From Bog-756 sp963699105 (GTDB lineage: Bacteria > Actinomycetota > Acidimicrobiia > Acidimicrobiales > RAAP-2): a stretch of 64,000 bases of DNA. This document shows, in pieces, positions 1-9,171 of the stretch. Numbering within the stretch: the first letter of the stretch is position 1; each line of letters begins with the position of its first letter. Both the position numbers and the translations under genes were made by a program. The DNA lies in NCBI GenBank assembly GCA_963699105.1, contig CAVOTI010000003.1:806001-870000 (forward strand). Reading direction: 5' to 3'. Below the pieces are notes generated by a model. That model had not been told where the DNA came from, did no database searches, and saw only the letters and a program-made list of their open reading frames with translations.

Positions 1-153
1 CCGGGATGGTCGCCTTATCCTGATCGAACGGCAACCGACACGGTCCTGGGCCGGCCGGCCAGCCATGTTTCCCACTCACCTCCGACGGACGGCGTAGAGG
101 GAAAGTCGTGGGCGCCGTCGCCGCCGTGGACCCACTCGGGATGGGATTTTCAC

Positions 154-1008
154 GTGGCCACGTGGGCGGTCCTGGTCGTCGCCGTAACCCTCGTGGTCGT
201 GGGACACCGACGGCTGCTGCGGTCGAGTAGCCGACCGATCCGCTGGTCCCGGCACCAGATCGAATTCTTCGCCGGGGCCTGCGCCGCCCTCGTCGTGGCC
301 CTCACCTGGCCTGTCGCCGATCTGGCCGCTCACTGGTCGCTGACCGCGCTGGTCACCCAACGACTGATCCTGGTGCTGGCCGTTGCTCCCCTGCTCCTGC
401 TCGGGCTGCCCCACGACATCGTCGAGCGGATCACCCGCCCACCGGCGGTGGACGCCGTACTCATCCGTCTCCGGCGGCCTCCGGTGGCCATCGTCACGGT
501 GACCGTTCTCCTGGTGGGCTCGATGGCTCCGCCCCTGGTGAAGGCCCAGGCGTCATCACCGTTGATACGGGGCCTGCTCTTCGTGGCCATGGTCATCGCC
601 GGACTGGTGCTCTGGTTGCCGGTATTGGGTCGCATCCCGGGCATCCCCCGGTTGCGGCCCATGGTCCGGTTCGGCTATCTCGCCGCCCAGGGAGTCGTTC
701 CCGCCTTCTTGTCGTTCGTCCTGATCTTGGCGCCGCATCCGCTGTACGAGACATTCGCCCGGTCGCGAACGGCCATCGGCCTCCGTCCGCTCAATGACCA
801 GCAGATCGCCGGTTTCGTCTCGAAGCTGGCCATGCTCATCGTCCTGCTCACCGTGGGGACGGTGTTCCTGCTGCGCACCGATGAGGAGTCGACGGCCGAC
901 GATCCCCTGGTGTGGGCCGATGTCCAGCGCCAGTTCGAGCGGGCGGACCGGCGGGGGGAAACCGATGGATCGGAAACCCCCGAGGCCACTTCGGGGTTGC
1001 CACGCTGA
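154..1008 (+). CDS. CtaG-type cytochrome c oxidase assembly membrane protein
   Basis: Predicted 284-residue inner-membrane protein of the CtaG/caa3 assembly family (PF09678-like), which helps insert copper into the oxidase. It starts at GTG 154; the nearby ATG at 141 is out of frame. About seven hydrophobic helices are visible, with family-like elements such as QRLILVLAVAPLLLLG near residue 70 and HPLYETFARS near residue 190. The C-terminal 40 residues are hydrophilic and charged. It converges on the lipoprotein/SCO pair (16 bp between stops), and SCO proteins serve the same copper-delivery pathway, which supports the call. No oxidase subunit gene is in the window. Confidence 0.82.
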   Translation: MATWAVLVVAVTLVVVGHRRLLRSSSRPIRWSRHQIEFFAGACAALVVALTWPVADLAAHWSLTALVTQRLILVLAVAPLLLLGLPHDIVERITRPPAVDAVLIRLRRPPVAIVTVTVLLVGSMAPPLVKAQASSPLIRGLLFVAMVIAGLVLWLPVLGRIPGIPRLRPMVRFGYLAAQGVVPAFLSFVLILAPHPLYETFARSRTAIGLRPLNDQQIAGFVSKLAMLIVLLTVGTVFLLRTDEESTADDPLVWADVQRQFERADRRGETDGSETPEATSGLPR

Positions 1009-1024
1009 GGGTCGGCCCCGACGG

Positions 1025-2212
1025 TCAGTTGGACGAGCCGTACGGGATGTCGACGTCCAGCGTCTGGATCCGGGCCCATCCGGTGCTGCCCAGTCCGTAG
1101 ACCGACAGCGTGGACCGGACGGGTACCAGGGCGTCATAGCTCCCGGTGAGGTCGGCCGTCACCGACATGGTCCCGGGAGGCAACGGGGCCAGGGCCTTCC
1201 ACTGCGACCCCGTCGGACTGACCACCGAGGCCGAGGGGACGGCGCTCCCCCGCCGGGTGGAGACGATGAAACCTCCGGCGGCCGTCACCCCGGTCGACAG
1301 CATCGAGGCCCCATCGAGCGGAAGCCCGGCCGAGACCGTCCATGGGCCGAGCCCGTCAGTACTCCACATGGCGTACAGCCGGGCCGTCGCCCCGTTCCCG
1401 ACACTGGCCAGGACCGCCGTTCCCACCGCGGTCTGGTCGAGTCGGACCACCTCGGTGGGGCCGCTGGACACCCCCGGGACGCCGGGTCCTGCCGAAATCC
1501 AGCCACCGGAGGCCGGCGTGAACAGCCCTGGCCGACCCCCCTGGGCACATGAGGCACCCACCAGGGTGGCGCCGTCGGCATCGAGGCTGACGGCGGTGAG
1601 GGCCCGGAGACGGCAGTAGGCCAAGCCCGGCTGTCGTCGAAGGGCCGAGGCCGTGGTGACCGATGTCCACGTCGAGGCGCCGGCGCCGGTGCCGGCCACC
1701 ACCCTCCCCGCCGCCGTGCCGAGCAAGGCCAGGGATTCGCCGCCACCCTGGACCAGAGCATCCGGTACCAGGGACAGGCCCGCCGGAAGGACGCCGGTCT
1801 GCCAACTCGACCCCTGGTCGGCGGTGAGGGCCAGCGGCGAGAACTGGAGATACTGGGACGGCCCGAAACCGGCCAGGACCGAGCTGGACGTGGCCGTGGC
1901 CACCAGCCCTCCGTTGCTGGCCACCCCGGGCGGGGTGGCCAGGCGCCACCGGGAGCCGTGCAGGGTCACCAACTGCCAGAACGTGTTGAGGGGATCGTCG
2001 AGATGGCCCATGGCCAGGGTCGCCCAGACGGTGGGCCCGGTCATGGTGGAGCTGGTCAGGGGGATCGTCGGGACCACCGGGGACGAGACCGGGCCGGGGT
2101 CACCGGAAGAGGTGCACCCGGCCAGCAGTCCGGCGCCGAGGACCACGGCGGCCGCCGCCACCAGTGTCCGTGCCCCGCTGACGCCACCGGCCAGCCGTGG
2201 GGGGATGGTCAC
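1025..2212 (-). CDS. Secreted lipoprotein with BNR/Asp-box-like repeats
   Basis: 395-residue exported protein of unknown function. The N-terminus (VTIPPRLAGGVSGARTLVA) leads into a hydrophobic segment ending in lipobox LLAGC, so lipid anchoring is expected. The rest looks like a beta-propeller with BNR/Asp-box-like turns such as LTADQGSSWQTG and WSTDGLGPWTV. The GTG start at 2212 overlaps the TGA stop of the upstream SCO gene (GTGA), which suggests translational coupling and a linked envelope role. The open frame extends further upstream, but that part is antisense to SCO codons and does not look like protein. Confidence 0.72.
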   Translation of the reverse strand: MTIPPRLAGGVSGARTLVAAAAVVLGAGLLAGCTSSGDPGPVSSPVVPTIPLTSSTMTGPTVWATLAMGHLDDPLNTFWQLVTLHGSRWRLATPPGVASNGGLVATATSSSVLAGFGPSQYLQFSPLALTADQGSSWQTGVLPAGLSLVPDALVQGGGESLALLGTAAGRVVAGTGAGASTWTSVTTASALRRQPGLAYCRLRALTAVSLDADGATLVGASCAQGGRPGLFTPASGGWISAGPGVPGVSSGPTEVVRLDQTAVGTAVLASVGNGATARLYAMWSTDGLGPWTVSAGLPLDGASMLSTGVTAAGGFIVSTRRGSAVPSASVVSPTGSQWKALAPLPPGTMSVTADLTGSYDALVPVRSTLSVYGLGSTGWARIQTLDVDIPYGSSN

Positions 2213-4071
2213 GAGCGGGCGACGCTGCTGATCTGGGCAGTGAGTTGGCTCACGAACGAGGACCCTTCGGCACTTCCGTCGCCGGGGTCGGCGTTGAGGA
2301 TCACGCGGGTACGGCCCCGCTTGTCGATCAGGTAGACGATGTCGCTGTGAGCCACCATGCCACCGGCCGGCGACACCTCGTTCTGGACCCCGTAGTCGTT
2401 CCACACCTGGTGGAGTTGAGCCAGTGATCCCGTGAGAAAGAGCCAGTTGGCCACATGGTCGAGTCCCTCCTGGCGGTCGAAGGCGGCGGTGACGGCCGGG
2501 CTGGTGTAGAGCGGGTTGTTGACCACGGACACCAGCTCTACGGGGCCGGCGCCCGGCCCCAGGTTCTCGTCGGCCAGCCGGAGGCTCTGGGCGATGATCG
2601 GGCAGTCCGAGGTGCAGACCGGGTCCAGAAAGGTGAGGACCACTGTCCGCCCTTCGAGCGAGGCCAGGGAGACCGGGTGGCCGTTCGAGTCGGTCAGGGT
2701 GAAGGGTGGCGCGGCCACGTCGACCAGGCTGGGCGGCCCGTTGGCCGCCTCGATCAGGATCGGATCGGCATTGGGGTTGGTGGCCGCCACGGCCATGGGG
2801 GCGGCGCCGACCGTCACGATGGCCAGCGCCAACACGGCCAGGAGGGCGCGCAGCAGGTAGGTGGGATTGAGGCGGTCGAGCCAACCGGCCACCCCGGCCG
2901 GAGCGTCGGCAACCCCTGAAGTGGGCTCGGGGCCCGGGGCTGGCCCGGGTAGGGGTGCCCGGACCGGCTGCCGGGCCATGGCCACGTAGCCCCCGATGAA
3001 GATCAGGGTCATCGGGATCATCGAGTTGGGGTCGGTTCCCAGCCCACCGAAGAAACCGAAGTCCTGGATGAGGATCCAGGTGGCCAGGCAGAACACCGAC
3101 CCGACGACGACCCCGACCCGTACCAGACGAAGGTCACCGCTCAGGAAGGCCGCACCCACTCCGACCAGCAGGACCACCACCACGAAGTTGACCAGCCACC
3201 CGTGACCGGCCTGGAAGGAACCGAATGATCGGACCCACGAAGCGAACACCGAGGGCTGGGCCACCTGGGACATCTGGTTGACCATGGTGGTGAGGGTGCC
3301 GGCCGCCGAGGGACCGTGGGCCCCGCCGGACCAGAAGCCCCGTCCGGGCCAGGCCTGCAGGATGCCCATGCCGACGAAGAAGGCCCCCATGCCCCGCAGG
3401 ACCCCCTTACCCAGCCGGGGCGACTGCCAGGAGGCGTCGGGAAGGGCCACCAACGCCCCGGCCACCACGTAGAACACCACCCCACCGGGGGTTCCGAACA
3501 ACCAGCTGCTGCCGTGGCCGAAGACGCCCCCGAAGGCCTCCCCGAACATCCAGACCACCAGACCCCAGGCCACGCTGGTGGCCCCGGCGGCCCGGGACCA
3601 ATAGCCCCGGGGCGCCACCAGTAGGAAGATCCCGATACCCACCTGGATCCATACGGCGGCTGCCGCGGCGGTGACCGGATGGTTCGACCAGATGGTGGTG
3701 CCCACGTTGGTCACGTGCTGGACCCACGACGGCGACGAGTCGGCCGCCGGGGTGATCACCGAACCGGGCAGGCCGAGGGGCATGGCCCCTTGGACCTGGA
3801 GCAGACCGTCGAGCAGCCACAGGAGTCCGAAGGTGATCCGGAGGAGCCGGCGGGCCGCCGGTTCGGGGAGCGGCGGTACCAGGGCCCCGGTCGTCCTTGG
3901 TGTACCGGCGGCCATGGCCCGCCGGTACTGGAGCGTCCGGGCCAGGTTCCAGGCCACGACGACCAGCACGCCCAGGACCACCAGGAGCAGCAGTTGGTGG
4001 TTGAGGGCCGATCGGAACGCTGCCGTAATGGTCGAATTGTCGGTCTGGAGTGGGCGCCCCATGCCTGGCAT
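2209..4071 (-). CDS. Polytopic membrane domain fused to SCO1/SenC copper chaperone domain
   Basis: 620 residues. Residues 1-360 hold about eight membrane helices (starting LLLLVVLGVLVVVAWNLA). After a Pro/Gly linker and another helix near residue 410, residues 450-615 form a thioredoxin-fold SCO1/SenC domain. The copper/redox motif is CTSDC (CxxxC) in TFLDPVCTSDCPI, and the distal His is in VAHSDIVYLID. SCO proteins deliver copper to the CuA site of cytochrome oxidase. Ordinary SCO proteins have one anchor helix, so the large membrane half is an unusual fusion. It is coupled to the downstream lipoprotein and faces the CtaG gene. ATG 4071 is used; an in-frame ATG at 4062 is an alternative. Confidence 0.82.
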   Translation of the reverse strand: MPGMGRPLQTDNSTITAAFRSALNHQLLLLVVLGVLVVVAWNLARTLQYRRAMAAGTPRTTGALVPPLPEPAARRLLRITFGLLWLLDGLLQVQGAMPLGLPGSVITPAADSSPSWVQHVTNVGTTIWSNHPVTAAAAAVWIQVGIGIFLLVAPRGYWSRAAGATSVAWGLVVWMFGEAFGGVFGHGSSWLFGTPGGVVFYVVAGALVALPDASWQSPRLGKGVLRGMGAFFVGMGILQAWPGRGFWSGGAHGPSAAGTLTTMVNQMSQVAQPSVFASWVRSFGSFQAGHGWLVNFVVVVLLVGVGAAFLSGDLRLVRVGVVVGSVFCLATWILIQDFGFFGGLGTDPNSMIPMTLIFIGGYVAMARQPVRAPLPGPAPGPEPTSGVADAPAGVAGWLDRLNPTYLLRALLAVLALAIVTVGAAPMAVAATNPNADPILIEAANGPPSLVDVAAPPFTLTDSNGHPVSLASLEGRTVVLTFLDPVCTSDCPIIAQSLRLADENLGPGAGPVELVSVVNNPLYTSPAVTAAFDRQEGLDHVANWLFLTGSLAQLHQVWNDYGVQNEVSPAGGMVAHSDIVYLIDKRGRTRVILNADPGDGSAEGSSFVSQLTAQISSVARS

Positions 4072-4140
4072 TTCGCAACCAATCTGTCGGGACCTGACCG
4101 CGTCGCTCGGTTCGGGCGGTCACGGCGATCGGGCACGGAT

Positions 4141-4154
4141 GTCCCGATCGGGAC
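4141..4154. promoter_or_regulatory. 14-bp perfect palindrome upstream of the SCO gene
   Basis: GTCCCGATCGGGAC is a perfect inverted repeat lying 70-83 nt upstream of the SCO start at 4071, in a 250-bp gap with no gene. A related half-site (TGTCGGGACC) lies closer to the gene, near 4086. It looks like an operator; the regulator is unknown. Confidence 0.35.
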
Positions 4155-4321
4155 GATTGTAGGACCGGTATGCGGCCATGGGTTCGCGCTCGGAACCCGG
4201 AAGGGTCGTCGACAGCCTGGTGGGCTGGTCTCCCCCTCGAGGGTCCGTGCCGTCGACCCCCGGAGGCGGGTGGCGTCGACCGTCCCGCTGGGCTCGGCGC
4301 TAGGGGGGCGAGGCGGTCCGG

Positions 4322-6221
4322 CTAGGCCAGCGTGTCGTTGATGGCCAGGAACAGCTGCTCGAATCGGTCCAACGTGGTCTGGCGCAATACGAAGCTGGCG
4401 GTCTTCCGGTTGCGGAGGATCCAGTTGGATGGGTCACTGCGGTTGAAATCGCCTTCGACTCGCCGGATGCGGTCGATGATCGAATCTTCGTCGCCGGCAA
4501 GTTGGTCGATGCTCACCACCGAGTCAAACGCCGCGTTGTAGATGACCACGTAGTCCTCGGGATAGAACAGATCCTCGAATTCGGCCGACCTGATGTCGGT
4601 GATCGGCCCGAGCGGGATGATGCGCCTGTTGTCCAGAAATCCTTGATCGGCGATTCCGGCCAGCCTCTGGGAGAGGTTGCTCCCCCCGCTCATCACCACC
4701 GTCACATCGAGTTCCTGACCGAGGAGGGCCACGGCTGCCGCCATGGTTCCGACGCCTCCCGCCGGGAGGATCCGCCATCTCGGATCGAGGTGGCCCCGGT
4801 CCCGTTCCCGGAGAACCTCGGACATCACCGTGAGGTAGGTGTAGTCGGAGAGGCCCTCCACCACGAGATTGTCCGGGCCACGAAGATGTGCTGGGCGATG
4901 TCATGACCCAGCAGTCCCTGCAGGGGAGACAGCGTGTCCGGGTCCCGGGACACCAGTCGGGAGCTGACCTTGGTGCCCTCGTCCGGCCCCAGGTCCTCGA
5001 CCACGCGGCACCGTCCAGGTGGTCGGCATCGACCATGAAGGGCGAGTGGGTGGTGTAGATGACCTGATGGCTGTCGGCCAGGGTGTCCTCGATGAAGTCC
5101 AGGAAATCCCGCTGGGCCCGGGCGTGGAGGGCCAGAGCCGGCTCGTCGAGCAGGACGATGACGGACTTGTCCGAATAGAACTCCTTGAACGCGGCCAGAA
5201 ACGAGATGAACCATCGGAACCCGACGAGCGGACGTCGAGATTGTTGGTGAAATAGTGCCGGTCATCCTCCACCCGGAGCTGGAGGAGCTGGACGTTCGTT
5301 CCGTCGGCCCGCAACTCGTCGGTGGGCTCGATGTCGATCTTGAGCCGGAGGTGGTCGTTCTGGTGCCAGTACCGCCGCACCTGGCGGGTCAGGTCGGCGG
5401 CCACCGCCTCCATCTCACCGCTGCGCTTCTCGTAGTCGGGGTTGACCAATTCATCGGTGGCAAATCCCAGCTTGAGGAGGGCCAGGGCGGTGCGTTGGGA
5501 GTCGTCCAACACCGATTCCGCGTCGGAACGGAGAGCCTCCACCAAAGGACCGATGTCGGTTCTGCCCATCAATTCGCTGTACTCGTCGAAGTGGAAGAAC
5601 CGGGGAACCAGGTCGGCCAGATGGCGGTACACCGCCTCACCGACCGACTGGGGATAGAGCCGGTCCAGATCGGCCCTCGCCTGCCGGGCCAGGAGGGCGG
5701 CCGGTGTCGGCTCGTCGGCGCCATCGAGATGGTAGGCCACTTCGCCGGAAATTTCGATCGAGATGGGACCTCAGCTCGGTCAGATCCTGCGAGTCCGAGT
5801 CGGTTCCCAGCTGTGATTCGAAGGCTCGACAGGCGGCCGCCTCGTCGATCTCGACGGCGAAGGTCCTGGTGTTGTCGTAGTTGACACTCAGACTCCACTG
5901 TTTGGCCAGAAGAACGCCGTCGCCGAAGCGGACATTGATGGCCTGGATCTCCTCGTCGGTCAACTCGAAGGTGGCCGAGATCGGCACCGCCGACTCGAAC
6001 TCACCGGACCGTTGGTGTTCCTTTTGGAGCCACCGCGGATATTGCTGCTCGTTGAACCGCCGGTCGCTCAGGGCCGGGTTGAGGGCGTGCAAGGCATGGA
6101 GGATGTTGGTCTTTCCCGATTCGTTCTTCCCGACCAGACAGGTGACCCGGCGGTCGACCTCGATGGTGCCTGAATCGAGAATGTTCCTGAAGCGTACGGT
6201 CCTGAATGAGACGAGGTTCAC
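4322..6221 (-). pseudogene. OLD-family ATP-dependent endonuclease, four frameshifts
   Basis: Overcoming-lysogenization-defect (OLD) family: SMC/RecF-like ATPase followed by a TOPRIM nuclease domain. N-terminus MNLVSFRTVRFRNILDSG, Walker A GKNESGKTN near residue 33, Walker B VIVLLDEP around 5150, a D-loop-like TTHSPFMVDADHLD around 5030, then TOPRIM beginning VVEGLSDYTYL (4864) with the acidic segment PEDYVVIYN. Reading needs four one-base shifts: an extra base near 5760, and missing bases near 5220 (GGG run), 5005 and 4875 (CCC run). Conserved sequence continues immediately after each shift. Restored length would be about 630 residues. OLD proteins act in phage defence, often alone (class 1); no GajB or UvrD-like partner lies alongside. 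Either a recently decayed gene or base-calling errors. Confidence 0.78.
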
Positions 6222-6477
6222 GGTCGCTCGACGACTATCGACGCCGCGCTAGGCGGACGGATCATTGACGCCGCCGTCAGCCCGTCCCCTCCGGGGCAGA
6301 CCACGGCCAAATTCTCGGATCTCCAGCCAGCCAAGCCCTCCAGATCGGTTCCTCATCGGGGCTTGTATCGGCATTTGTCCCTGAAGTCTGAAGGACGATA
6401 TTTCGACAGCCCCGTCCCCGGTCGATCCCCCGAGGAGGGCCCACGCCATTCCGCCCTCAGAGTCTGACGCCGGCGAG
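6222..6477. other. Intergenic stretch, nothing recognised
   Basis: 256 bp between the EAL gene end and the OLD gene start, both on the minus strand. I see no gene or convincing hairpin; it should contain the OLD promoter. Confidence 0.4.
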
Positions 6478-7350
6478 CTACGGGCCGGACAGAGCGAAGG
6501 TCGGTCGGGGATCCAAGGTGGCCAGCTTCCAGGCATCGTCCGACGTCAGAGGGTGGGAGAAGAAGTATCCCTGGGCGGTATCGACGCCCAGTTGGCGCAG
6601 GGCCGCCACCTGCTGAACGGTCTCGACGGCCTCGGCCACCGTGCACACCCCCATCGAACGGGCCTTGGCCACCAGGGACTCGACCGTCTTCCGGCTGGTT
6701 CCATCGGCGTCGCCAACACCGGCTATCAGCTCCGCCTCGATCTTCACCGTGCTGACGGAGCGGTCCCTGAGTCCGTCCATCACCGAGCAGTCGTCCCCGA
6801 CATCGTCGACGGTGAGCAAGATTCCCAGACGGGTCATGACCCGCAAGTCGGCGGTGGCATCGTCGTCGATCAAGGAAGCCTCGGTGACCTCGACGGTGAG
6901 CCGGTCCGGCTTGAGTCCGGACCACTCGATGGCCGAAGCGGCGGCAATGGCGGCGTTGCCGCGGCGAAGTTGCAACACGGAGCAGTTCACGGCGATCTGG
7001 AGGTCGGCCGGCCACCTGGCGGCCTGGACGCAGGCCTCGCTCAGGACCCATTGGCTCAGAAGGTCCATGTGCCCCATCGATTCGGCCCGGGGAATGACGA
7101 TGCTCGGAGGAATGGATTCGCCGGAGCCGTCATACCACCGGAGGAGGGCCTCGAAGCCGAGCAGCCGCCCGTTGCCCAGGTCCACGGCCGGCTGAAACAC
7201 GAGCTCAGGTCGTCCTTCGAGACCAGGAAGGACAGGCGGACCGATCGAGACCGATTCCAGGCGGTCGGTGGGCACGTCGGTCACCTCGGTGGCATCGGCC
7301 GAAATCATCACCATCTTGAGCCGGATGCCGCCCATATTTCGCCAGGTCAC
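6478..7350 (-). CDS. EAL-domain protein, c-di-GMP phosphodiesterase-like
   Basis: 290 residues, almost entirely one EAL domain (about residues 45-285) with no sensor or GGDEF domain. Visible elements: GFEALLRW (EAL signature), VNCSVLQLRR (Asn ligand), EVTEA, VDDVGDD (metal-binding Asp pair), VKIEAE (catalytic Lys; usual KID is KIE), VAEAVET (usual AEGVE) and QGYFFSHP. Most metal ligands of active EAL enzymes remain, but loop 6, normally DFGTGYSS, reads DVGDDCSVM. Activity is therefore uncertain; it may be a c-di-GMP binding protein. Starts GTG 7350, ATG 7335 or ATG 7317 are possible. Divergent from the DUF2510 gene with 56 bp between. Confidence 0.85.
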   Translation of the reverse strand: MTWRNMGGIRLKMVMISADATEVTDVPTDRLESVSIGPPVLPGLEGRPELVFQPAVDLGNGRLLGFEALLRWYDGSGESIPPSIVIPRAESMGHMDLLSQWVLSEACVQAARWPADLQIAVNCSVLQLRRGNAAIAAASAIEWSGLKPDRLTVEVTEASLIDDDATADLRVMTRLGILLTVDDVGDDCSVMDGLRDRSVSTVKIEAELIAGVGDADGTSRKTVESLVAKARSMGVCTVAEAVETVQQVAALRQLGVDTAQGYFFSHPLTSDDAWKLATLDPRPTFALSGP

Positions 7351-7406
7351 ATCGTCGCAACCAAAACCCGCTCAAGATCGCCGCCCAGGATGACGAAAAG
7401 CTCACC

Positions 7407-8480
7407 ATGGCACTGCGTCCGGTCTCCGATTCCGCCAAGCACGACTCGGCCGGCAACGGCGAGCCGGGCGAGCTCGACGCGGTGGCGAAGCTCATCGCCA
7501 ACGACTCCCAGCCCGAAAGCCCGCCCGCCGACCCTCCCCTCACCATGACCGAGCGCCCCCGTCCGGCCGAACAGGCACCGAAGCACACCGTGGCCGGGTG
7601 GTACCCCGACGACTCCGACCGCACCCTGCTGCGCTACTGGGACGGGCACCATCTCACCGGTCAGACCATGCGGGTCGACCCGGAGACGACCGACGAAGAG
7701 GAGTCGGCCGAACCGGCTCCGTCCCGGGAGGCTCCCACCGACGACCACTCCACCCCTGCCGGTGCCATCTGGACCGAGCTGCGATCGAACGGCAACGCCG
7801 CCCCCCTCACCGTGGGCCGCACCACCCCTGACGAATCCGCAGGTCAGGAGAACTCCTCCGCGGCTACGACAAAGGCCGATGGGACAGAGGCCGATCGGGT
7901 GGAGGCCGATGGGGTAGAGGCCGATGGGGTAGAGGCCGATGGGGTAGAGGCCGATGGCCGTGCTCCGGTCGACATGCCGGACGAGTGGGCGGAGAAGACG
8001 GCTCGGACCGTCACCCGGGCCCGGACCGCCGGCACACCTGAGGCCTGGCGGGAGGTGGTGTCCGTCGTGGCGGTGATGTCGGAGCTGGCCCAGACGATGA
8101 TGGTGGCGGCCAGCGCTGCGCAGGTCTCGACGGAGGCCAGCCGGGTGGCGGAAAAGGCCCGGAGTGACGCCGAGGCGGCCGACCAGGCGGCCACCGCGGC
8201 CAGGCGGGCCTCGCAACAGGCGACGACCAAGGCCCAAGATGCCCAAGAGGCAGCCAAGGCGGCGGCCCGGGCGGCGGCCGACGCCATGCAGGCGGCCCAG
8301 CAGGCCGAGCAGGAGGCACCCGAAGCAGCCGAGGCGGCCGAGGCGGCCGCACGGGAAGCGGCAGGTGCCAAGGCCACGCTCGAGGAGATAGAGGGAATCG
8401 TGGCCGGTGCCCAGGCGGCCGACACGCCGGAGGCCTGGACGGAAGCCCGCCGGCTGGCCGCCGGAGCTTTCCAGTCCTGA
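7407..8480 (+). CDS. DUF2510 protein with Ala-rich coiled-coil tail
   Basis: 357 residues. Near residue 63 is a DUF2510 motif (AGWYPDDSDRTLLRYWDG), a short Trp-rich module common in actinobacterial envelope-associated proteins. A low-complexity linker follows, including six pentapeptides of EADGV type. Residues 210-340 form a long Ala/Glu/Lys-rich helix with heptad character (for example AAEAAEAAAREAAGAK). No signal peptide or membrane helix is seen, so it is probably cytoplasmic. The function is unknown; a scaffold or cell-pole role would be speculation. Divergent from the EAL gene, so a shared control region is possible. Confidence 0.75.
   Translation: MALRPVSDSAKHDSAGNGEPGELDAVAKLIANDSQPESPPADPPLTMTERPRPAEQAPKHTVAGWYPDDSDRTLLRYWDGHHLTGQTMRVDPETTDEEESAEPAPSREAPTDDHSTPAGAIWTELRSNGNAAPLTVGRTTPDESAGQENSSAATTKADGTEADRVEADGVEADGVEADGVEADGRAPVDMPDEWAEKTARTVTRARTAGTPEAWREVVSVVAVMSELAQTMMVAASAAQVSTEASRVAEKARSDAEAADQAATAARRASQQATTKAQDAQEAAKAAARAAADAMQAAQQAEQEAPEAAEAAEAAAREAAGAKATLEEIEGIVAGAQAADTPEAWTEARRLAAGAFQS
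7872..7961 (+). repeat. Six in-frame 15-bp tandem repeats
   Basis: Six consecutive 15-bp units encode KADGT, EADRV, EADGV three times and EADGR. The three central units (7902-7946) are identical in DNA sequence. Changes in copy number would lengthen or shorten the linker without shifting frame. Confidence 0.9.
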
Positions 8481-8535
8481 GGCGGACCCGCCCGGTCCGG
8501 ACCCGGACCAACCGGGCCCGAGCCAGGGGAAGCGG

Positions 8536-8976
8536 TCACACCGAGGCGTCGTCCTCCAACGGGTAGGGGGTGGGTGGCAGGCCGGGCATGGGATGGTCCC
8601 ACCACAGCGTCTCCTCCACCCGGGAGGCGATGCGCCAGCCGTCAGGTGTCCGGACCATGCGGTCGTGGTAGCGACCGCCCACCACGAACAACCACGGCTC
8701 CCCGCCGACCAGGAGCTGGTTCGGGTTGTGGAAGATCGAACGCGCCCGAGCCGTTCCGTCCGGAGCGATCTGCACCGCCCGGTTGACGATGAGATGCTGC
8801 GTCGAGGTGAATATGGGCAGCACCTCGGACAGCCACTGGCGCACCTCGGAGAACGAGCCCCTGATGCCCCCCGCCGAGCGGTAGTCGAGGTGGGCATCGG
8901 GCGTGAACACCGTGTCGAGACCGGCCCAATCGCGGGCATCGATGACCGTGGCGTAGCGGACCAGGAGGTCGTCCAC
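8536..8976 (-). CDS. SnoaL/NTF2-like protein
   Basis: 146 residues with the cone-shaped NTF2-like fold expected of SnoaL_4 proteins: LLVRYATVIDARDWAGLDTVFTP-type N-terminal helices, then RSIFHNPNQL and FVVGGRYHDRMVRTPDGWRI strands. Members are small hydrolases, isomerases or ring-hydroxylating beta-like subunits, so the substrate cannot be told. GTG 8976 is the only usual start before an in-frame stop. It converges on the DUF2510 gene. Confidence 0.75.
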   Translation of the reverse strand: MDDLLVRYATVIDARDWAGLDTVFTPDAHLDYRSAGGIRGSFSEVRQWLSEVLPIFTSTQHLIVNRAVQIAPDGTARARSIFHNPNQLLVGGEPWLFVVGGRYHDRMVRTPDGWRIASRVEETLWWDHPMPGLPPTPYPLEDDASV

Positions 8977-9171
8977 CTCCAGACGGTCGAGGAGTAATTC
9001 GGAGCCGTTCGTCCATCACTGTGAACGTAGTGGATGGTCGGATCCCGGGGCACCCCTACGTCGCTCTCAGTCGACATCCGGTCGGCGCCCGGCAATAGGA
9101 TCCGGGCCGGGGTTTCCGGCGGCGGTCGGCCACCGACGCCATGGATGTGTACCGCAGCCGCGAGGAGAGTC

